From positions 1-36,367 of the IMG/VR virus record IMGVR_UViG_3300017917_003808: a stretch of 36,367 bases of DNA. The stretch is one strand, 5' to 3'. Below, in pieces: positions 1 through 11,700 of this stretch. Below the pieces are notes generated by a model. It did not search any database and was not told the origin of the DNA. It was given only the letters and a program-made list of their open reading frames with translations. The DNA comes from a virus. A program made the translations under genes and the position numbers. Positions within the stretch are counted from its first letter, which is position 1; each line of letters begins with the position of its first letter.

Positions 1-3000
1 AGACTGCAATTGTAAGAGCAAAGGTCTACTGCATAACCAAAATTAGAAAACTCTGCTATTTGACTTTGTGTAATTGTTTCGACAAGAGAGAACTGATTTG
101 TTTCAATTTCAACAATGTCACCAATTTGAAGATCTGTGTTCAGCGTTACAGTGTTTGCACCATTCCATACAAAACTGTTAGGAGCATTGATGACCGAATT
201 GCTTTGGTCAATCAAGAATGTTCCGTTTACTAACACACTTACCGGTGCGGTAACAGTTCCTAATACAGTAAATGATACAGAGCTAGAATCTTCACCGTAG
301 TTGAATCGTTGTACATTACGATCAAACACATAAACAGTTCCAGCTTCGACTTTGCCGCTGACTGTTTGATTTGGAGCTCCTACAAGAAGCTGTCGACCGT
401 CGGTGCTGCAACTTATGCTGTGTCCAAATCTCGCTCCTGCGTCGAGACCAGCTGCTGTGACAGTATCGACAAATCTAAAATAACTTTTGGCGTTTACAAT
501 TATAACAGTGCCTGATGCCGGACTATTAACAAATGTTATGTCCTTGGTAACAGTATTAAATGTATAGTCAATGTACGGACGTTGCAATACGCTGTCAACT
601 TCTACAGAGAACGAATAAATGTTTGTAGCATTGAACAATGTTTCGTTCAACGAGAACGTATTGACCAAAGCAGGCGGAGTATATGCAATAGTAAATGTAC
701 TCAATGCCCCTCCAGCGCCAACAGTGGCCACGGTCAATACAATATTGTTTGTGCCACCAAATTTGCTACCTGCAATAGTGATGGTGTCACCAATAGAATA
801 TCCTGATCCAGTGGTTGTTACTCCAACGCCACCTCTAGTAGATCCTGGTTGACCTACTTCTCCTCTTACTCTAGAAATTGTAAATTTTGCACCAACGCCC
901 GAGCCAGAAGTACTGCTTTGGGTCACTTCGTAGTAGGTTCCGGCATCGAGTTGAGTTAGGTTAATGCGTTGAATGTCGATTAGTTTGTCAAAGGCCGGTG
1001 CGGTTGTAAACTCAACATAATCATAGATTCCGCCTTGTTGATGAACGGTATAATCAGTGTTTAATGTCAACACTAGGCCATCGACTGTGACTTTGAGTTG
1101 GGTAGGTAAGTCGATCTGTATATTGTTAGAAATATAATAACGTTTTGTTACAGCGTCACCGCGAGCACGCACAAATTGATCTTGCCAATCTACACGACCA
1201 TAGGCATAAACTTTATTGACACCGGGTGCGCCAATATACATCCAACGTTCGTCAAGGCTTACTGCTACGCTATAACCAAATTCTCCAGGCAATGTGCGAT
1301 CAGCAGTTACGTCGGGAGTCAGTAATTGCCACTGAGCGTAAGGAATAGCGCCGGGCTGTCCCAGTGCTGGATCTCGGTAGATCACCGAAGCATATCCTAC
1401 ATTGGTTTCTCCGCCTGGGCCCAAACTGCCAGGGGCGCCGGCTGCTGCCCAATCAGTGTTTCCAAAATCAATACTAGATCCGTAGGCTCGAGTTCCTGTT
1501 GATTTTAGTGTAAGGATAGCATCCTGGTCGGCACCCAACGGGCTAACTGGTCGATAGTCGCTGGTGTTTGTTTTTACATATAGATAGACTGCTCCAGATT
1601 GTGTTCCAGTGTTGAATCCGTAGCGCGGACTTCCAACCAAAGTTACCAAACGGTTTTTAGATTGTGCTACACTGCTACCGTACTGTTCAGTTGCATCAAG
1701 AGACAATGGAGCGATGCGAGTATTTCCTGTGAATACTTGCTGCTTTTCTAAGACTTCCCATCGTCCGTTGCCATCGTCGTCTACCCAAACTTTTGCACCG
1801 GGTGCAATATCATCGCTGTAAGGCAAATTAATTACATCGCTGGCTTGAGCTACACGCATGGTTTGCAAAGTAAATCCTAGGCCAGCTCCATCAGCCACAG
1901 TGCGATCACCTGCAAATTGGAAGGCAATATTAACTGTGTTTAGATCAGGCACACTGAGTACTTCGTAAACGCCGTTGACTTCAATATCAAACAATTTAAT
2001 AATTAGTTTGTCACTGGCTACAAGACCATGTTGTTGACTAAAAATAACACGGCTGGTACCATTTAAGTTGTCACATACGTGTTGAATTATGCCAGGCACT
2101 GAATTTGCACGATAGATGTTCCAATCGTGATTGTTAATCTTGGCTACCCAGATACTTGTTCCAGATTCAATAGCATCTAAATTCTCGTTAAGGCTAGCAG
2201 TATCATTGATATCAAACACAGTCAAATCTGCGTCGTTGATATTGACATAGCCAGCACTAGGCAATGCAGTATCCGTTGGCAGTTCAGTTGTAGTTGGTAA
2301 AAAGTCAACGCTGGATAATTTGTAACTTTGTTTCCAAATGTCTGAGAACAATATGGTTTGATCTGCGGTACTTTCTTGAGTTGGCTGGATAACCTGTACA
2401 ATACTTGGATTTGCACTCAGCAACGAACGATTAAGTCTTAGCTCAACATAACTTCGATTTGCATTTGCCCCGTATACTGCACGTTGGACTGCCCAGTTTT
2501 CGTAGATATCATAATCAGCAGCTTCTTTGCCAAGGTTTGCACCTTTGAACAATTCAGCAGCAAGCACAGTTCCTTTGGTATCTAGGAATTGTCGGTAAAT
2601 GTTTAACTGGCTGACATCGTCGAGGTTTAATGCAGCCATGTATTGACGAGGCCTGAAACCAATTAAACCATAACTCAACAAATCGTTGTCACTTTCAATG
2701 TTTGCAACATTGATATTGTAACTGTTGGCCAATTGATCTGCTTTGTTGGCAATGTTCGGCAGCAAGCCAAGTTCTATTTGTGTATAGTCGCTTTGTACCC
2801 AGTCGTTGAAATTGAAAGTTGCGCTGGGCTGGACAATAGTCAATGCACTCCAATATACATTTTTATACTTGACTATTTCTCCCTTGCTGTAGGTTCTTAA
2901 TCCTGTCCACTCTTCGACATTGTCTTGATTTAGAATAAATCCAGGTGCGTCAACACTGCCATTCCATCCGTTGCTGGTCACGGCCTTGATGTTTAAACGA

Positions 3001-6000
3001 CTTTGTCTAGCACCAGTTGTTGGATCGTATATTAAATCTCCAAATACGCTTTGATTGTTCAACACAATCATGTGTTCGTAGTTGGTAAAATTTATGTCAA
3101 CAAAACTGACACTTTGTGTAGTCAGTGGTTCCAATTTAAACAAATTGTTTAAACGAACAATGTTTAGATTACGTGTCGGATATTTTTGACCGTTTTCAGT
3201 CAACACTGAGTTTTCTGCAGTCTGTGTACGCAAAGTATCAACCACAGCCTGTGTACGTTCGATAGTCAGTCCTGCTGCCAATGGATTGAGGTTAATAATT
3301 GCATCAGTGCTCCAACCTTGTTGGGTCCAATACATAAACTCTTGCACCATGCGTGACCAATCAAGAATATATCCGTTGCTGATATTTGTAAATTCAAATC
3401 CTTGACGTTCTAAGAATTTTCCATAGCTCAACAAGAAATCTGCAACACTGGTAATATTGTCAAATACAAATCCATACGGTACTTGAACCACTGTGTCACT
3501 GTAAGACGTAGGAACGCGAATTGTAATACCAGCAACACTGTATGTTTGCAATTTTCCAACGGCTTTGCTCTGCAATATATTGAAGAACGGCTGTTGATTG
3601 CTGTAACCAAAAACTGCGTATCCTCCGTTGTCGGTCTTTTGAATTGCTACGCTTGAGTATATTGAACGATCAAATGGTTGATTCTTGTACAATAAAATAT
3701 CATAGCTTTCGTCAGGAATCAACAAAGCAGTGTTTGTACTGTTTGGACTTGATTTTTCTGTATAAATTTCAATGTACTTTTTGTCGCTGAAGCTGGCCAT
3801 TCGGTAGCACAAACGAACATCAAGATTCTTGAGGTTGTCAGATAAAGTGGTTGTAGAGTTAACTCCCGACACTCGATTGTAGTCAACAATCCAGTTAATG
3901 TAGCTGGCTTTGCTAGTTCCGTTGCCGTACACCTCAACACCATTGGCATCAAGTCGATAACGATTGTTGTATAGATACTGATTGTAATCAGTGTTATACC
4001 TGTACAGGTCTCGGTCAGCAAACAATGCAAAAAACTTTGCAGGACGGGTAACAGCCAATAGATGCATTACTGCAAATGGATATCCAGAGCTGTTCCACCA
4101 CGATGCTTCTACAGGGCCGCCGTCACCCAGCGACCACGACTTTTGGAACTGTCCTGCATTGTAATCACCAGTTACAGACTGTAAAGGAGACAGCAATTCA
4201 CCTTCGGTTCCAGTAGGTATAACTTTTGTTAATCCTGGGCGGGCGAACTCTGGCAAGTAGTAAGGTGCAATTGGATCTCTAACATATCCTAATTCAAGAT
4301 CGTCCCACAATACCAAGTTATCTTGTGTGTATGGTGCTGGACCGTAGACATCTTCCCACCAGTCTGGTTCAATGCTGAACCCTAGCATTTCCCAAGGAGT
4401 CAAACTTGGCTGCTCAGTGTCGTAGAAGTATCGATAAATTCCGCGCCAAGCACCAAGAAGATTTTGGTTTGTTAGTTTATCTTTGGCATTGCTGTAGTTG
4501 TAAGTGAATTCGTTGTTTACAAAATATTGTTGCGCTTTGTAGTCAAGCTTGTTCCAACCGCAATAGCTCAAGAAATCAGTTGACAAAATATTGTTAACTT
4601 CGCTGAACGAAAATCCAGTGTCTCGGAATTGACCCGGCAGTACATCATATACACTCAATGGAACTGGGTTGCCATCAACTTTGATGTTGTTGTAAATTCG
4701 AGTTTCAAACTCCAATAACACATCGTCGCGGATATCACCAAACAACGGAGTAAAGCTGCCGTCATGTCCACGAACTCCTTGCAGTGTTCCTGTACTGGTT
4801 ACATTTTCAACAATTTCAGGGCGCCATGCTGGATACAAACCCATTTTAGATGGAGTATTTGGAACAAAACTACCATAGGTGGCGTTGTATTCTTTGATTG
4901 TGACTTTGTCTCCTGTGGACAACGGTACAGTAATCGTGATTCGTGGTCCATCGGTAGCAACAACATACTCCTTACCTCTTGTAAGAATTACATCATTGAG
5001 ATATACGTTCATGCCAAGATAGTTTGCCGATGTGTAGTTGTAAACTTGCAAGGTATCAAACGTTGCAGTGGTAACAAACGATATGGTATATGTGTTGTCG
5101 GCCACTGTGATTCCTGAAGGAATCATGTCACTCCAGTAGAATGGTTGGCTTTCAACTCTTCCTAGGGTTACATCTTGGATTGCTGTGTCAAGAATTTCAG
5201 CAGTGGTTTGAAATTGAATGTTTTGTTGAATCACTGCATCCATTAGTTGCGCTTTGTACTTGATATATTCTCTACTGTTGTATACCAAGGATTCAAATAC
5301 ATTGTAATCTTTGCTGCGCATGAAATAGCCGGACAATGTCAACGGCGCACTTTGTTGCAAAATAATTAAACCATAGGGAATAATGTTGCCAAGGTCTCTA
5401 GTGTTGTTTGCACCACTGATAGGTCCCGACAATGTGGTCAAGTTTTCGCAAATGCTTTGATAATGTGTACGAATTGTACCCAATGTAAAACTTGGGCTGT
5501 TGGCGTTCAGCGGATTGCTTTGTAAGTTATTAGGAACTTGATAAAAAGCAACTTGACTGGTCTGATCGCTCAGAGCCAATACTTCAATGATATCGCCTTC
5601 TACAAATGTTTTGTTAAGACTAATTATAGTACCAGTGCTGTCTGTGGTATAAGTGTAGGTATTTGGTTCTTGGAACTGAGAGCCCACATATACTTTGATT
5701 ACTGGTACTGCAATTGTGTTTTGAGGCAGTACAACAATGTCCAATTTTAGAGGACTATTTAGAACATAGCTAAACTTAAATTGTTGATATATCTGGCTTT
5801 CAACTGCTGCTGTTTGCCATCCCAATTGTTTTTGGTATGTTGTTCGGTCTAGGTATTCTCGAACAGAACCTGAACTAATGTCTGAAGTCACTGACACGTT
5901 GTCAACTACGTAAACAAATGTATCATTGTAAAGATTGTTTTCAAATACAATGTCACCAACGTTGTTGATGTTTAGATACTGCAACGGAAATTGCAGTATT

Positions 6001-8756
6001 GGATCTAGGATATTTGTGTCTCCAACTGCGTAACTAAAAAGTTTGCTACCAACAAAAGTTGTAGACTGGTATTTGTTACCGTCGCCAAAGCTTACGCCTT
6101 CGGGGTCGTAGATATTAAACAACGGAGCTTGTTGTACTCCGGTTTTTTGTTGAGCCAGCAACCACTCAGTACCGGTATACCAATAAGTCTTTCCGCCGCT
6201 GGTATTTCCGTAGATCACGGCTGTGTTTTCTTCAGGCAAAACTTCGCCATCAGTGGCCAATGTCAAATTAATGATAGGTTGAGCAATCAACGGTGGCACA
6301 GTGTCTGGCACAATAAAACTCACAGTGTAGATCTTGTTTCTAACATCTACATCTGTATCATTGGCAAAAATAACACGGGTGCCTTCGACAAATGTATAGC
6401 CGTCAACTGTGTAACCAGTTGAACCCTGAACGTTGGAAAAAGCATCAGATTCTGAAAAGTCGATGATATCAACCGCTGCTTTTCCTTGTGTGCCCATGTT
6501 CCACAGTCGAATGCCTGGACGGAACTGAATGATTGGACGCTTTGCTCGATAGTTGTTATCTAGTACCACAGAGCTGTTATTGTATTGTGCTGTGGCATTG
6601 ATAACATCGATGTGGAACCAACGATTACTGCGTGTCCACGGGTTCAGATCTAAACTAGCTCGACTGATTGTTATATAATCAACATCTTGACTGTATTTTT
6701 CTGCCACATAAAAGTTTTCAACTGGCAATAGTTCAATTGCTGTGCCCACGCCAGCAACATAATATTGTCGGTCCGCTATTGCGTTGGCAGTACTACCCGA
6801 GGTGGTACCGCTTTGAAGATTAAAAATAGGGCCGCCGCGAGTTTCGCTGATTGCAAATTTAAGTCCGTTGGCAGTGAGTAATCTTACGTAATAAGATTTA
6901 CCTGATTCGATGCCACCAATGGTAGGTGAATCAAAAATAATTTCTTGCCCAATGTAAAGATCGGCCAAGCTTGCAAGCGTAATATAATTTGTTGTTTGCT
7001 CTGTTTCAACATAGGTAATTTGTGTAATACCAGACTTATAGGTTGCTGGCTCAACATTGCCAGTGAATTTTACTTTTAAACCATTGGTAAACTTTACCCC
7101 GTTGAGAGAAGTATAGTTTGGTTTTCCTATAATTTCGTCAACGTTGATGATGTCAGAAGTGGCCTGATCCAGTAGCTTGATTTTTCCAAAAATCTCTGGG
7201 TCTGTTCCGTCTTGGTAATACAAGGTATCCTGTGCTGCTGTCAACAAAGGAATTCTGTTCCATAATCCAGCTTGGTCTTTGTACCACTGAGTACTGCTGT
7301 AAGTTTGTCCATAATTGATGGTAAACTTTTCAAGAGGATTAACTTGTGTTACGAGACCAAGGTTGATGTATTGTACATTGTTGTAAGTTACGTAACTGAT
7401 CTGCCAAATTTGATTTCTATCCTCCAGCGGAATTTCTTCCTCAATGCTGTATGGTAGAGAATCAAAGCTACCTGCTAGTCCATTGTTGCTGGGATTTTGT
7501 GTCAACGGATCAAAGAAGGAAGTTCTTGTCCATCCTTCTTCGACATTGTTAAACATAATAGTGCGGCCATTTAAATTTCTAGTGCCATCAATACCATTGT
7601 ACTTTAACAAAAATTCTTCAACAGAGACATTGTTGATCTGGTCAAATTGCATATTTGTAACCAAATCAACTGTGCCAATGCTTGTTAAGTTATAGTAGAA
7701 ACTTTGCGCAGATTTCTGTGGTACATAAAATGTTACTGTACCAAGATCCTCGCCGTTGTTGGTTACACCCAATACATCTCGACTGCTGATGTTAGGAGTA
7801 GCAGGCATTTTGCCTGAAATTCCAGGTGCTGCTTGTATCCAAAAACCTGGTCCTGTGCCCGGTTGGCCATCAACTATGTTCAGCACACCTTGCATGGTGC
7901 TGTAATTTTCTGCAATGTAATACAGGGTGTCAGGTGCGTCCTGTGGTACAGTAAACGTTACCAGGCCTGTGCTTGCACCATTGCGACTTACTCCGGAATC
8001 GTAACTGTTTGCAGTACCAGTGTCGGGCTGTGTTTTGATCCAGAACGGGAATATACCGTTGGTATTTAAATTGAATACGTAGGTATTTCCTCGTGACAGA
8101 GTCAGCGTAGGATTAGTGACTCCGTCTAATAGGAACGCAGTGGTGCCTTGGTTTCGTACTCTGTAGTTTACAGTTTCTTTTTGGTTTTGAGCTACTTGGA
8201 ATGTGTAGCTGCCGCCGCGCACCAATTCAATTACAGGATTGGTTCCATTGAGGCTAGAGAATGTGTAAGATCCATTTTCTCTGGTCACAACAAAATTAGC
8301 AGTGTCTGGCACAGATTGTGATTGTACAGCGACCACGTCTGGGCCGTTGGGCAGCCAGAAGTACTGGCTGAAGTTTACAAAACTATCAAAATCAACAAAC
8401 GGATCCCAGGTATAATATTCGCTGGAATACAAACGGTCAGGACGTGTGGCATTGCCTCCTTGGTATGCAACTGCATCGTTCATACCAGGGTAGGTAATAA
8501 CATCCTGAATTTTGGTAGTGTCTGGTTTGAGACTTACAACGCCGGGCTCAAGCTGATAGTTAGCGCGAGTCTGTGTTGGTTCAATAACATACTTGTCATT
8601 GGGGTTGACGCCCGGTCCAACTGTACGGCCGATAAACCCTTGTGTTGTTTTGAATCGCGGTTCTTGTATCAGCTGGTCCAGAGTAGCTGCAAGGAACTGC
8701 TTGTTTGCATCAGTTTGAAAAATCTCTGGAAGAAAGTCTACGCTTCTAACGGCCAT
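1..8756 (-). CDS. Giant baseplate/tail structural protein (partial, C-terminus beyond window)
   Basis: The minus-strand frame opens at an ATG sharing one base with the gp6 stop (TAATG). I read it codon by codon over positions 1-1740 and in blocks elsewhere and found no stop, so at least 2918 codons are present. Residues about 105-140 carry an aromatic motif (YYTWDPFVDFDSFVNF, then WLPNGPD) that I recall from large structural proteins of aquatic T4-like phages. Residues about 210-295 look like a cupredoxin-type beta sandwich. Residues about 2360 to the edge hold FG-GAP-like repeats (EFGYSVAVSLDERWMYIGAP, ARFGHSISCSTDGRQLLVGAP). No membrane segment was noticed. Its place directly after gp6 is where T4 has gp7, so a wedge or peripheral baseplate/adhesion role is inferred, but T4 gp7 is only about 1030 aa and I see no decisive gp7 signature. 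Translation is probably coupled to gp6. Confidence 0.85.
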   Translation of the reverse strand, partial: MAVRSVDFLPEIFQTDANKQFLAATLDQLIQEPRFKTTQGFIGRTVGPGVNPNDKYVIEPTQTRANYQLEPGVVSLKPDTTKIQDVITYPGMNDAVAYQGGNATRPDRLYSSEYYTWDPFVDFDSFVNFSQYFWLPNGPDVVAVQSQSVPDTANFVVTRENGSYTFSSLNGTNPVIELVRGGSYTFQVAQNQKETVNYRVRNQGTTAFLLDGVTNPTLTLSRGNTYVFNLNTNGIFPFWIKTQPDTGTANSYDSGVSRNGASTGLVTFTVPQDAPDTLYYIAENYSTMQGVLNIVDGQPGTGPGFWIQAAPGISGKMPATPNISSRDVLGVTNNGEDLGTVTFYVPQKSAQSFYYNLTSIGTVDLVTNMQFDQINNVSVEEFLLKYNGIDGTRNLNGRTIMFNNVEEGWTRTSFFDPLTQNPSNNGLAGSFDSLPYSIEEEIPLEDRNQIWQISYVTYNNVQYINLGLVTQVNPLEKFTINYGQTYSSTQWYKDQAGLWNRIPLLTAAQDTLYYQDGTDPEIFGKIKLLDQATSDIINVDEIIGKPNYTSLNGVKFTNGLKVKFTGNVEPATYKSGITQITYVETEQTTNYITLASLADLYIGQEIIFDSPTIGGIESGKSYYVRLLTANGLKFAISETRGGPIFNLQSGTTSGSTANAIADRQYYVAGVGTAIELLPVENFYVAEKYSQDVDYITISRASLDLNPWTRSNRWFHIDVINATAQYNNSSVVLDNNYRAKRPIIQFRPGIRLWNMGTQGKAAVDIIDFSESDAFSNVQGSTGYTVDGYTFVEGTRVIFANDTDVDVRNKIYTVSFIVPDTVPPLIAQPIINLTLATDGEVLPEENTAVIYGNTSGGKTYWYTGTEWLLAQQKTGVQQAPLFNIYDPEGVSFGDGNKYQSTTFVGSKLFSYAVGDTNILDPILQFPLQYLNINNVGDIVFENNLYNDTFVYVVDNVSVTSDISSGSVREYLDRTTYQKQLGWQTAAVESQIYQQFKFSYVLNSPLKLDIVVLPQNTIAVPVIKVYVGSQFQEPNTYTYTTDSTGTIISLNKTFVEGDIIEVLALSDQTSQVAFYQVPNNLQSNPLNANSPSFTLGTIRTHYQSICENLTTLSGPISGANNTRDLGNIIPYGLIILQQSAPLTLSGYFMRSKDYNVFESLVYNSREYIKYKAQLMDAVIQQNIQFQTTAEILDTAIQDVTLGRVESQPFYWSDMIPSGITVADNTYTISFVTTATFDTLQVYNYTSANYLGMNVYLNDVILTRGKEYVVATDGPRITITVPLSTGDKVTIKEYNATYGSFVPNTPSKMGLYPAWRPEIVENVTSTGTLQGVRGHDGSFTPLFGDIRDDVLLEFETRIYNNIKVDGNPVPLSVYDVLPGQFRDTGFSFSEVNNILSTDFLSYCGWNKLDYKAQQYFVNNEFTYNYSNAKDKLTNQNLLGAWRGIYRYFYDTEQPSLTPWEMLGFSIEPDWWEDVYGPAPYTQDNLVLWDDLELGYVRDPIAPYYLPEFARPGLTKVIPTGTEGELLSPLQSVTGDYNAGQFQKSWSLGDGGPVEASWWNSSGYPFAVMHLLAVTRPAKFFALFADRDLYRYNTDYNQYLYNNRYRLDANGVEVYGNGTSKASYINWIVDYNRVSGVNSTTTLSDNLKNLDVRLCYRMASFSDKKYIEIYTEKSSPNSTNTALLIPDESYDILLYKNQPFDRSIYSSVAIQKTDNGGYAVFGYSNQQPFFNILQSKAVGKLQTYSVAGITIRVPTSYSDTVVQVPYGFVFDNITSVADFLLSYGKFLERQGFEFTNISNGYILDWSRMVQEFMYWTQQGWSTDAIINLNPLAAGLTIERTQAVVDTLRTQTAENSVLTENGQKYPTRNLNIVRLNNLFKLEPLTTQSVSFVDINFTNYEHMIVLNNQSVFGDLIYDPTTGARQSRLNIKAVTSNGWNGSVDAPGFILNQDNVEEWTGLRTYSKGEIVKYKNVYWSALTIVQPSATFNFNDWVQSDYTQIELGLLPNIANKADQLANSYNINVANIESDNDLLSYGLIGFRPRQYMAALNLDDVSQLNIYRQFLDTKGTVLAAELFKGANLGKEAADYDIYENWAVQRAVYGANANRSYVELRLNRSLLSANPSIVQVIQPTQESTADQTILFSDIWKQSYKLSSVDFLPTTTELPTDTALPSAGYVNINDADLTVFDINDTASLNENLDAIESGTSIWVAKINNHDWNIYRANSVPGIIQHVCDNLNGTSRVIFSQQHGLVASDKLIIKLFDIEVNGVYEVLSVPDLNTVNIAFQFAGDRTVADGAGLGFTLQTMRVAQASDVINLPYSDDIAPGAKVWVDDDGNGRWEVLEKQQVFTGNTRIAPLSLDATEQYGSSVAQSKNRLVTLVGSPRYGFNTGTQSGAVYLYVKTNTSDYRPVSPLGADQDAILTLKSTGTRAYGSSIDFGNTDWAAAGAPGSLGPGGETNVGYASVIYRDPALGQPGAIPYAQWQLLTPDVTADRTLPGEFGYSVAVSLDERWMYIGAPGVNKVYAYGRVDWQDQFVRARGDAVTKRYYISNNIQIDLPTQLKVTVDGLVLTLNTDYTVHQQGGIYDYVEFTTAPAFDKLIDIQRINLTQLDAGTYYEVTQSSTSGSGVGAKFTISRVRGEVGQPGSTRGGVGVTTTGSGYSIGDTITIAGSKFGGTNNIVLTVATVGAGGALSTFTIAYTPPALVNTFSLNETLFNATNIYSFSVEVDSVLQRPYIDYTFNTVTKDITFVNSPASGTVIIVNAKSYFRFVDTVTAAGLDAGARFGHSISCSTDGRQLLVGAPNQTVSGKVEAGTVYVFDRNVQRFNYGEDSSSVSFTVLGTVTAPVSVLVNGTFLIDQSNSVINAPNSFVWNGANTVTLNTDLQIGDIVEIETNQFSLVETITQSQIAEFSNFGYAVDLCSYNCS

Positions 8757-11700
8757 TAAATTACTCCACTACCTGGGGCAGTACGCAAATTGGTACTGGT
8801 CAATGCTTCAATTACTTCAATATTATTGATAGTAGCACCATTAACAAAAATTTCATTGGGTGCTGAACGAATTTCGTACAAGTCACCAAAATACTTCTGT
8901 GTGTCGAGAGGAACCAACACTACACTACTAATTATCGTTCCTAATTCTCGGTGTAGATAAGCTGCTAGTTCTGAGAAATAGAATGTATCACCAAAGTTCC
9001 ATTTGTCAATTGAGAAATAGTCATTCATTGCAGCAACCACAGATGATTTAATTTCACTGGTGCTGGCTGTTGAATTGCTGGCGCGAATTACTTTGATAGT
9101 CGCTTGTAAATTGCTTGCAGCTTTTTCACCAAACAATGGTTTGAAAGTCACACTGTTGAGAATAATGTTGTCGCTCAACATTTTGTAATCTTGCAGACCC
9201 TGGTATGCAGTTGACAATTCGTCAATGGTTGGCATAGATGGTTCAGGCACTGTGCCAGTGGTATCTCTAATCCAGTTTTGATATGCAGTATAGTAAGCCA
9301 GTGTTACTACATACAAGTCGATGATGTTGGTTGTGCCCGGATCAATTCGATTGGTCAACGGGCTATTGTGTCTGTATTGATAATACAGACTTTGTCTGCC
9401 TGTACGAGCAATCCATTCACTGCTGACATCAATCAATGTGCGAATTCCAGTTGTGCCGATGCTGAGTTCATAAAACTTTTCGTCGCTGTAAGCATAAAAC
9501 ACTTGTCCGGGACTCCATTCGCTTTTTACTAATTCAATTTCATCATAGGTTGCATAATCGCTGGTAACACGACCTGCGTCAACCAATAGATATCTCTGTA
9601 GGTTATCAAAGTCAACTGTCTTTTCCAAGTAGATGTATTTCTGACTTGGATCAACGTTTGGAGCAACAATTTCGTTAAAAAAGTCTGGGTTGTCGGGTAC
9701 GCCATCGTTGTCGCTATCCCGGTACCCTACTAAAACTTGGAAGTCATCAACATAACCATCGCTTTCTACTGGCTGTCCAGTAATTGTCATGAAGATGTCT
9801 CCGTTGAGAGGATCGCTGGAATCAGGTTTGGTGTTGACTGCAAGACAATTAATAAAGTCTTTGATCACAGTGCCTGTGCGACTATCATACACTTGTTGTC
9901 CGTCGTAGTAGAAGAAACGTGTTTGCAACACTGAACCAAAGTAATATGCAAGCCCACGGAAAGTTATTGTATAGTTTTGATTTTGTACTACAAATTGTAC
10001 CAACCAACTGGCATCTAATTCGCCTGGGGTCGATGTGCCTGCGTTGGCCAAACTAAATGGTGCATCAACATCAAGGTTGGTGCTGGGGATCAGATACCAC
10101 GAATATGGAACTCCGGTAATAGTACCGTCGTTGTCGTAGCCAATACCAAAATTGCGATACAACAAAATTTGTTCTGCCATGGCTTGTTCTAAAGCCAATG
10201 GCAAGTCTGTTACAAACAGTGGGATAATTGTATCAACAATAGCACCAGTTGGCACAAAGTTGTTGATAGTTATCGGACCCGAGCCCGAACTTAGATTACC
10301 AGTTCCGCCATTGTATCCGTCACCAACAATTTCTTGAGGGCTTGCCCAGATTTCAGTTTTTTCTTCTGCGCGAGTAGGAACACCTGGTTGCAGTTTATTG
10401 TTTTTGTCAAAGTAATAACCAGTAGGCGAAATAAATTTAATTAGACTTCCTACAGCAACATACTTGAATACTGTGCTGGTTGTAAATCCTACTGGAATAG
10501 GTGTGCCAGTAGCATTGACAAAGTAACCAGTGGTTTCGTTGGCCAGCGTTGTTGACTGATGCCATGTACTTCCTAATGTTGCACCAGTATTGACACTTTG
10601 TCTAGGATAGTTTCTGTAATAGAACTGTTTGACAGTGCTGTCAACAAGAGCAGGTTGTACTTGATTTGTAACTACGTCAGCAATTTCATTGCGCGAAAGC
10701 CACGAAAACAAAATTGTAGGTAAAATATTTTGTTCCCATAGAGCACCGTCGCTGCCAAATGTATTGGTTGAGCTGTACTTGCCTGTGTTGTCAACTAGAT
10801 CAAGATATCGACTGGTACCAATGGAGCTACGATTTAGTGCTTTGCTCTTGATAATTGAGTTATATTGAGTATACGGAAAAAGGTTATAGTCTTCGCCGTT
10901 GACCATGCGGTTTTGTGTGTAGTAGCGAGCAGGAGCACGTTGCTTGATAGCATCAATGGTTTCACGAGCCTGGCTGTTTGAAACTGGTTGAGTAATACCG
11001 CAGGTGAATGTCAGTGTTTCAAGGTTGCCGTTGCGACTGATGTAGCTAATGGGAATCGACACGGCTTGCATTTCTTCAGGATTGATAATGTATTGCAATC
11101 CGTTTGAGGCTCGCACATAAGCACGGAATGTGCCTACTGGAATTTCTGAAAACACACCGTCGCCAAAAATCATAGTAATTTGGTCATTGGTGCGGCTTGA
11201 TACACTGTAAATTGGTCGTAGACTTGTGCCTATTTGTTCTCCGCTGGCAGCGTAGATGTTTTCAGTGTATTCCCATTCACGACTTACGTTTCCAACATTG
11301 TCCAGTTGAAACAACCAACGATCTTCGTTGTTGATACCTTCGATGTTGATATTAACTGTGCGGTTGGTAATGCGTTCTGCCAAGTTAAAGTCTTGGTTTT
11401 GCAACACACCTTGTTTGAACATAAAGAAGTAACCAGTGTTGGCAGAACTGAATCCAAGTTGATCGTTGCGAAATAAAATATTAAATGGTTGATTAGGACG
11501 AGGACTTGGCTCATACACATAGTCCCGACCAACACTGGTTGCACTAATTGCTTCAAAGGGCATGGAAATCCCGTCCACGGTGGCAGTGTAAGGAATCACT
11601 GGCAAGTAACCAGGAACCATGTTAATGGCATATTCGTCGGTTCGAACACCCAAGATAGTTTGTCGATTACCTGGTCGGCCTACTTTTTGTGTATTGACCA

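Noticed and set aside
8322-8759. 145-codon plus-strand open frame at the gp6/giant-gene junction
   Set aside because: Antisense to the well-supported N-terminus of the giant protein.
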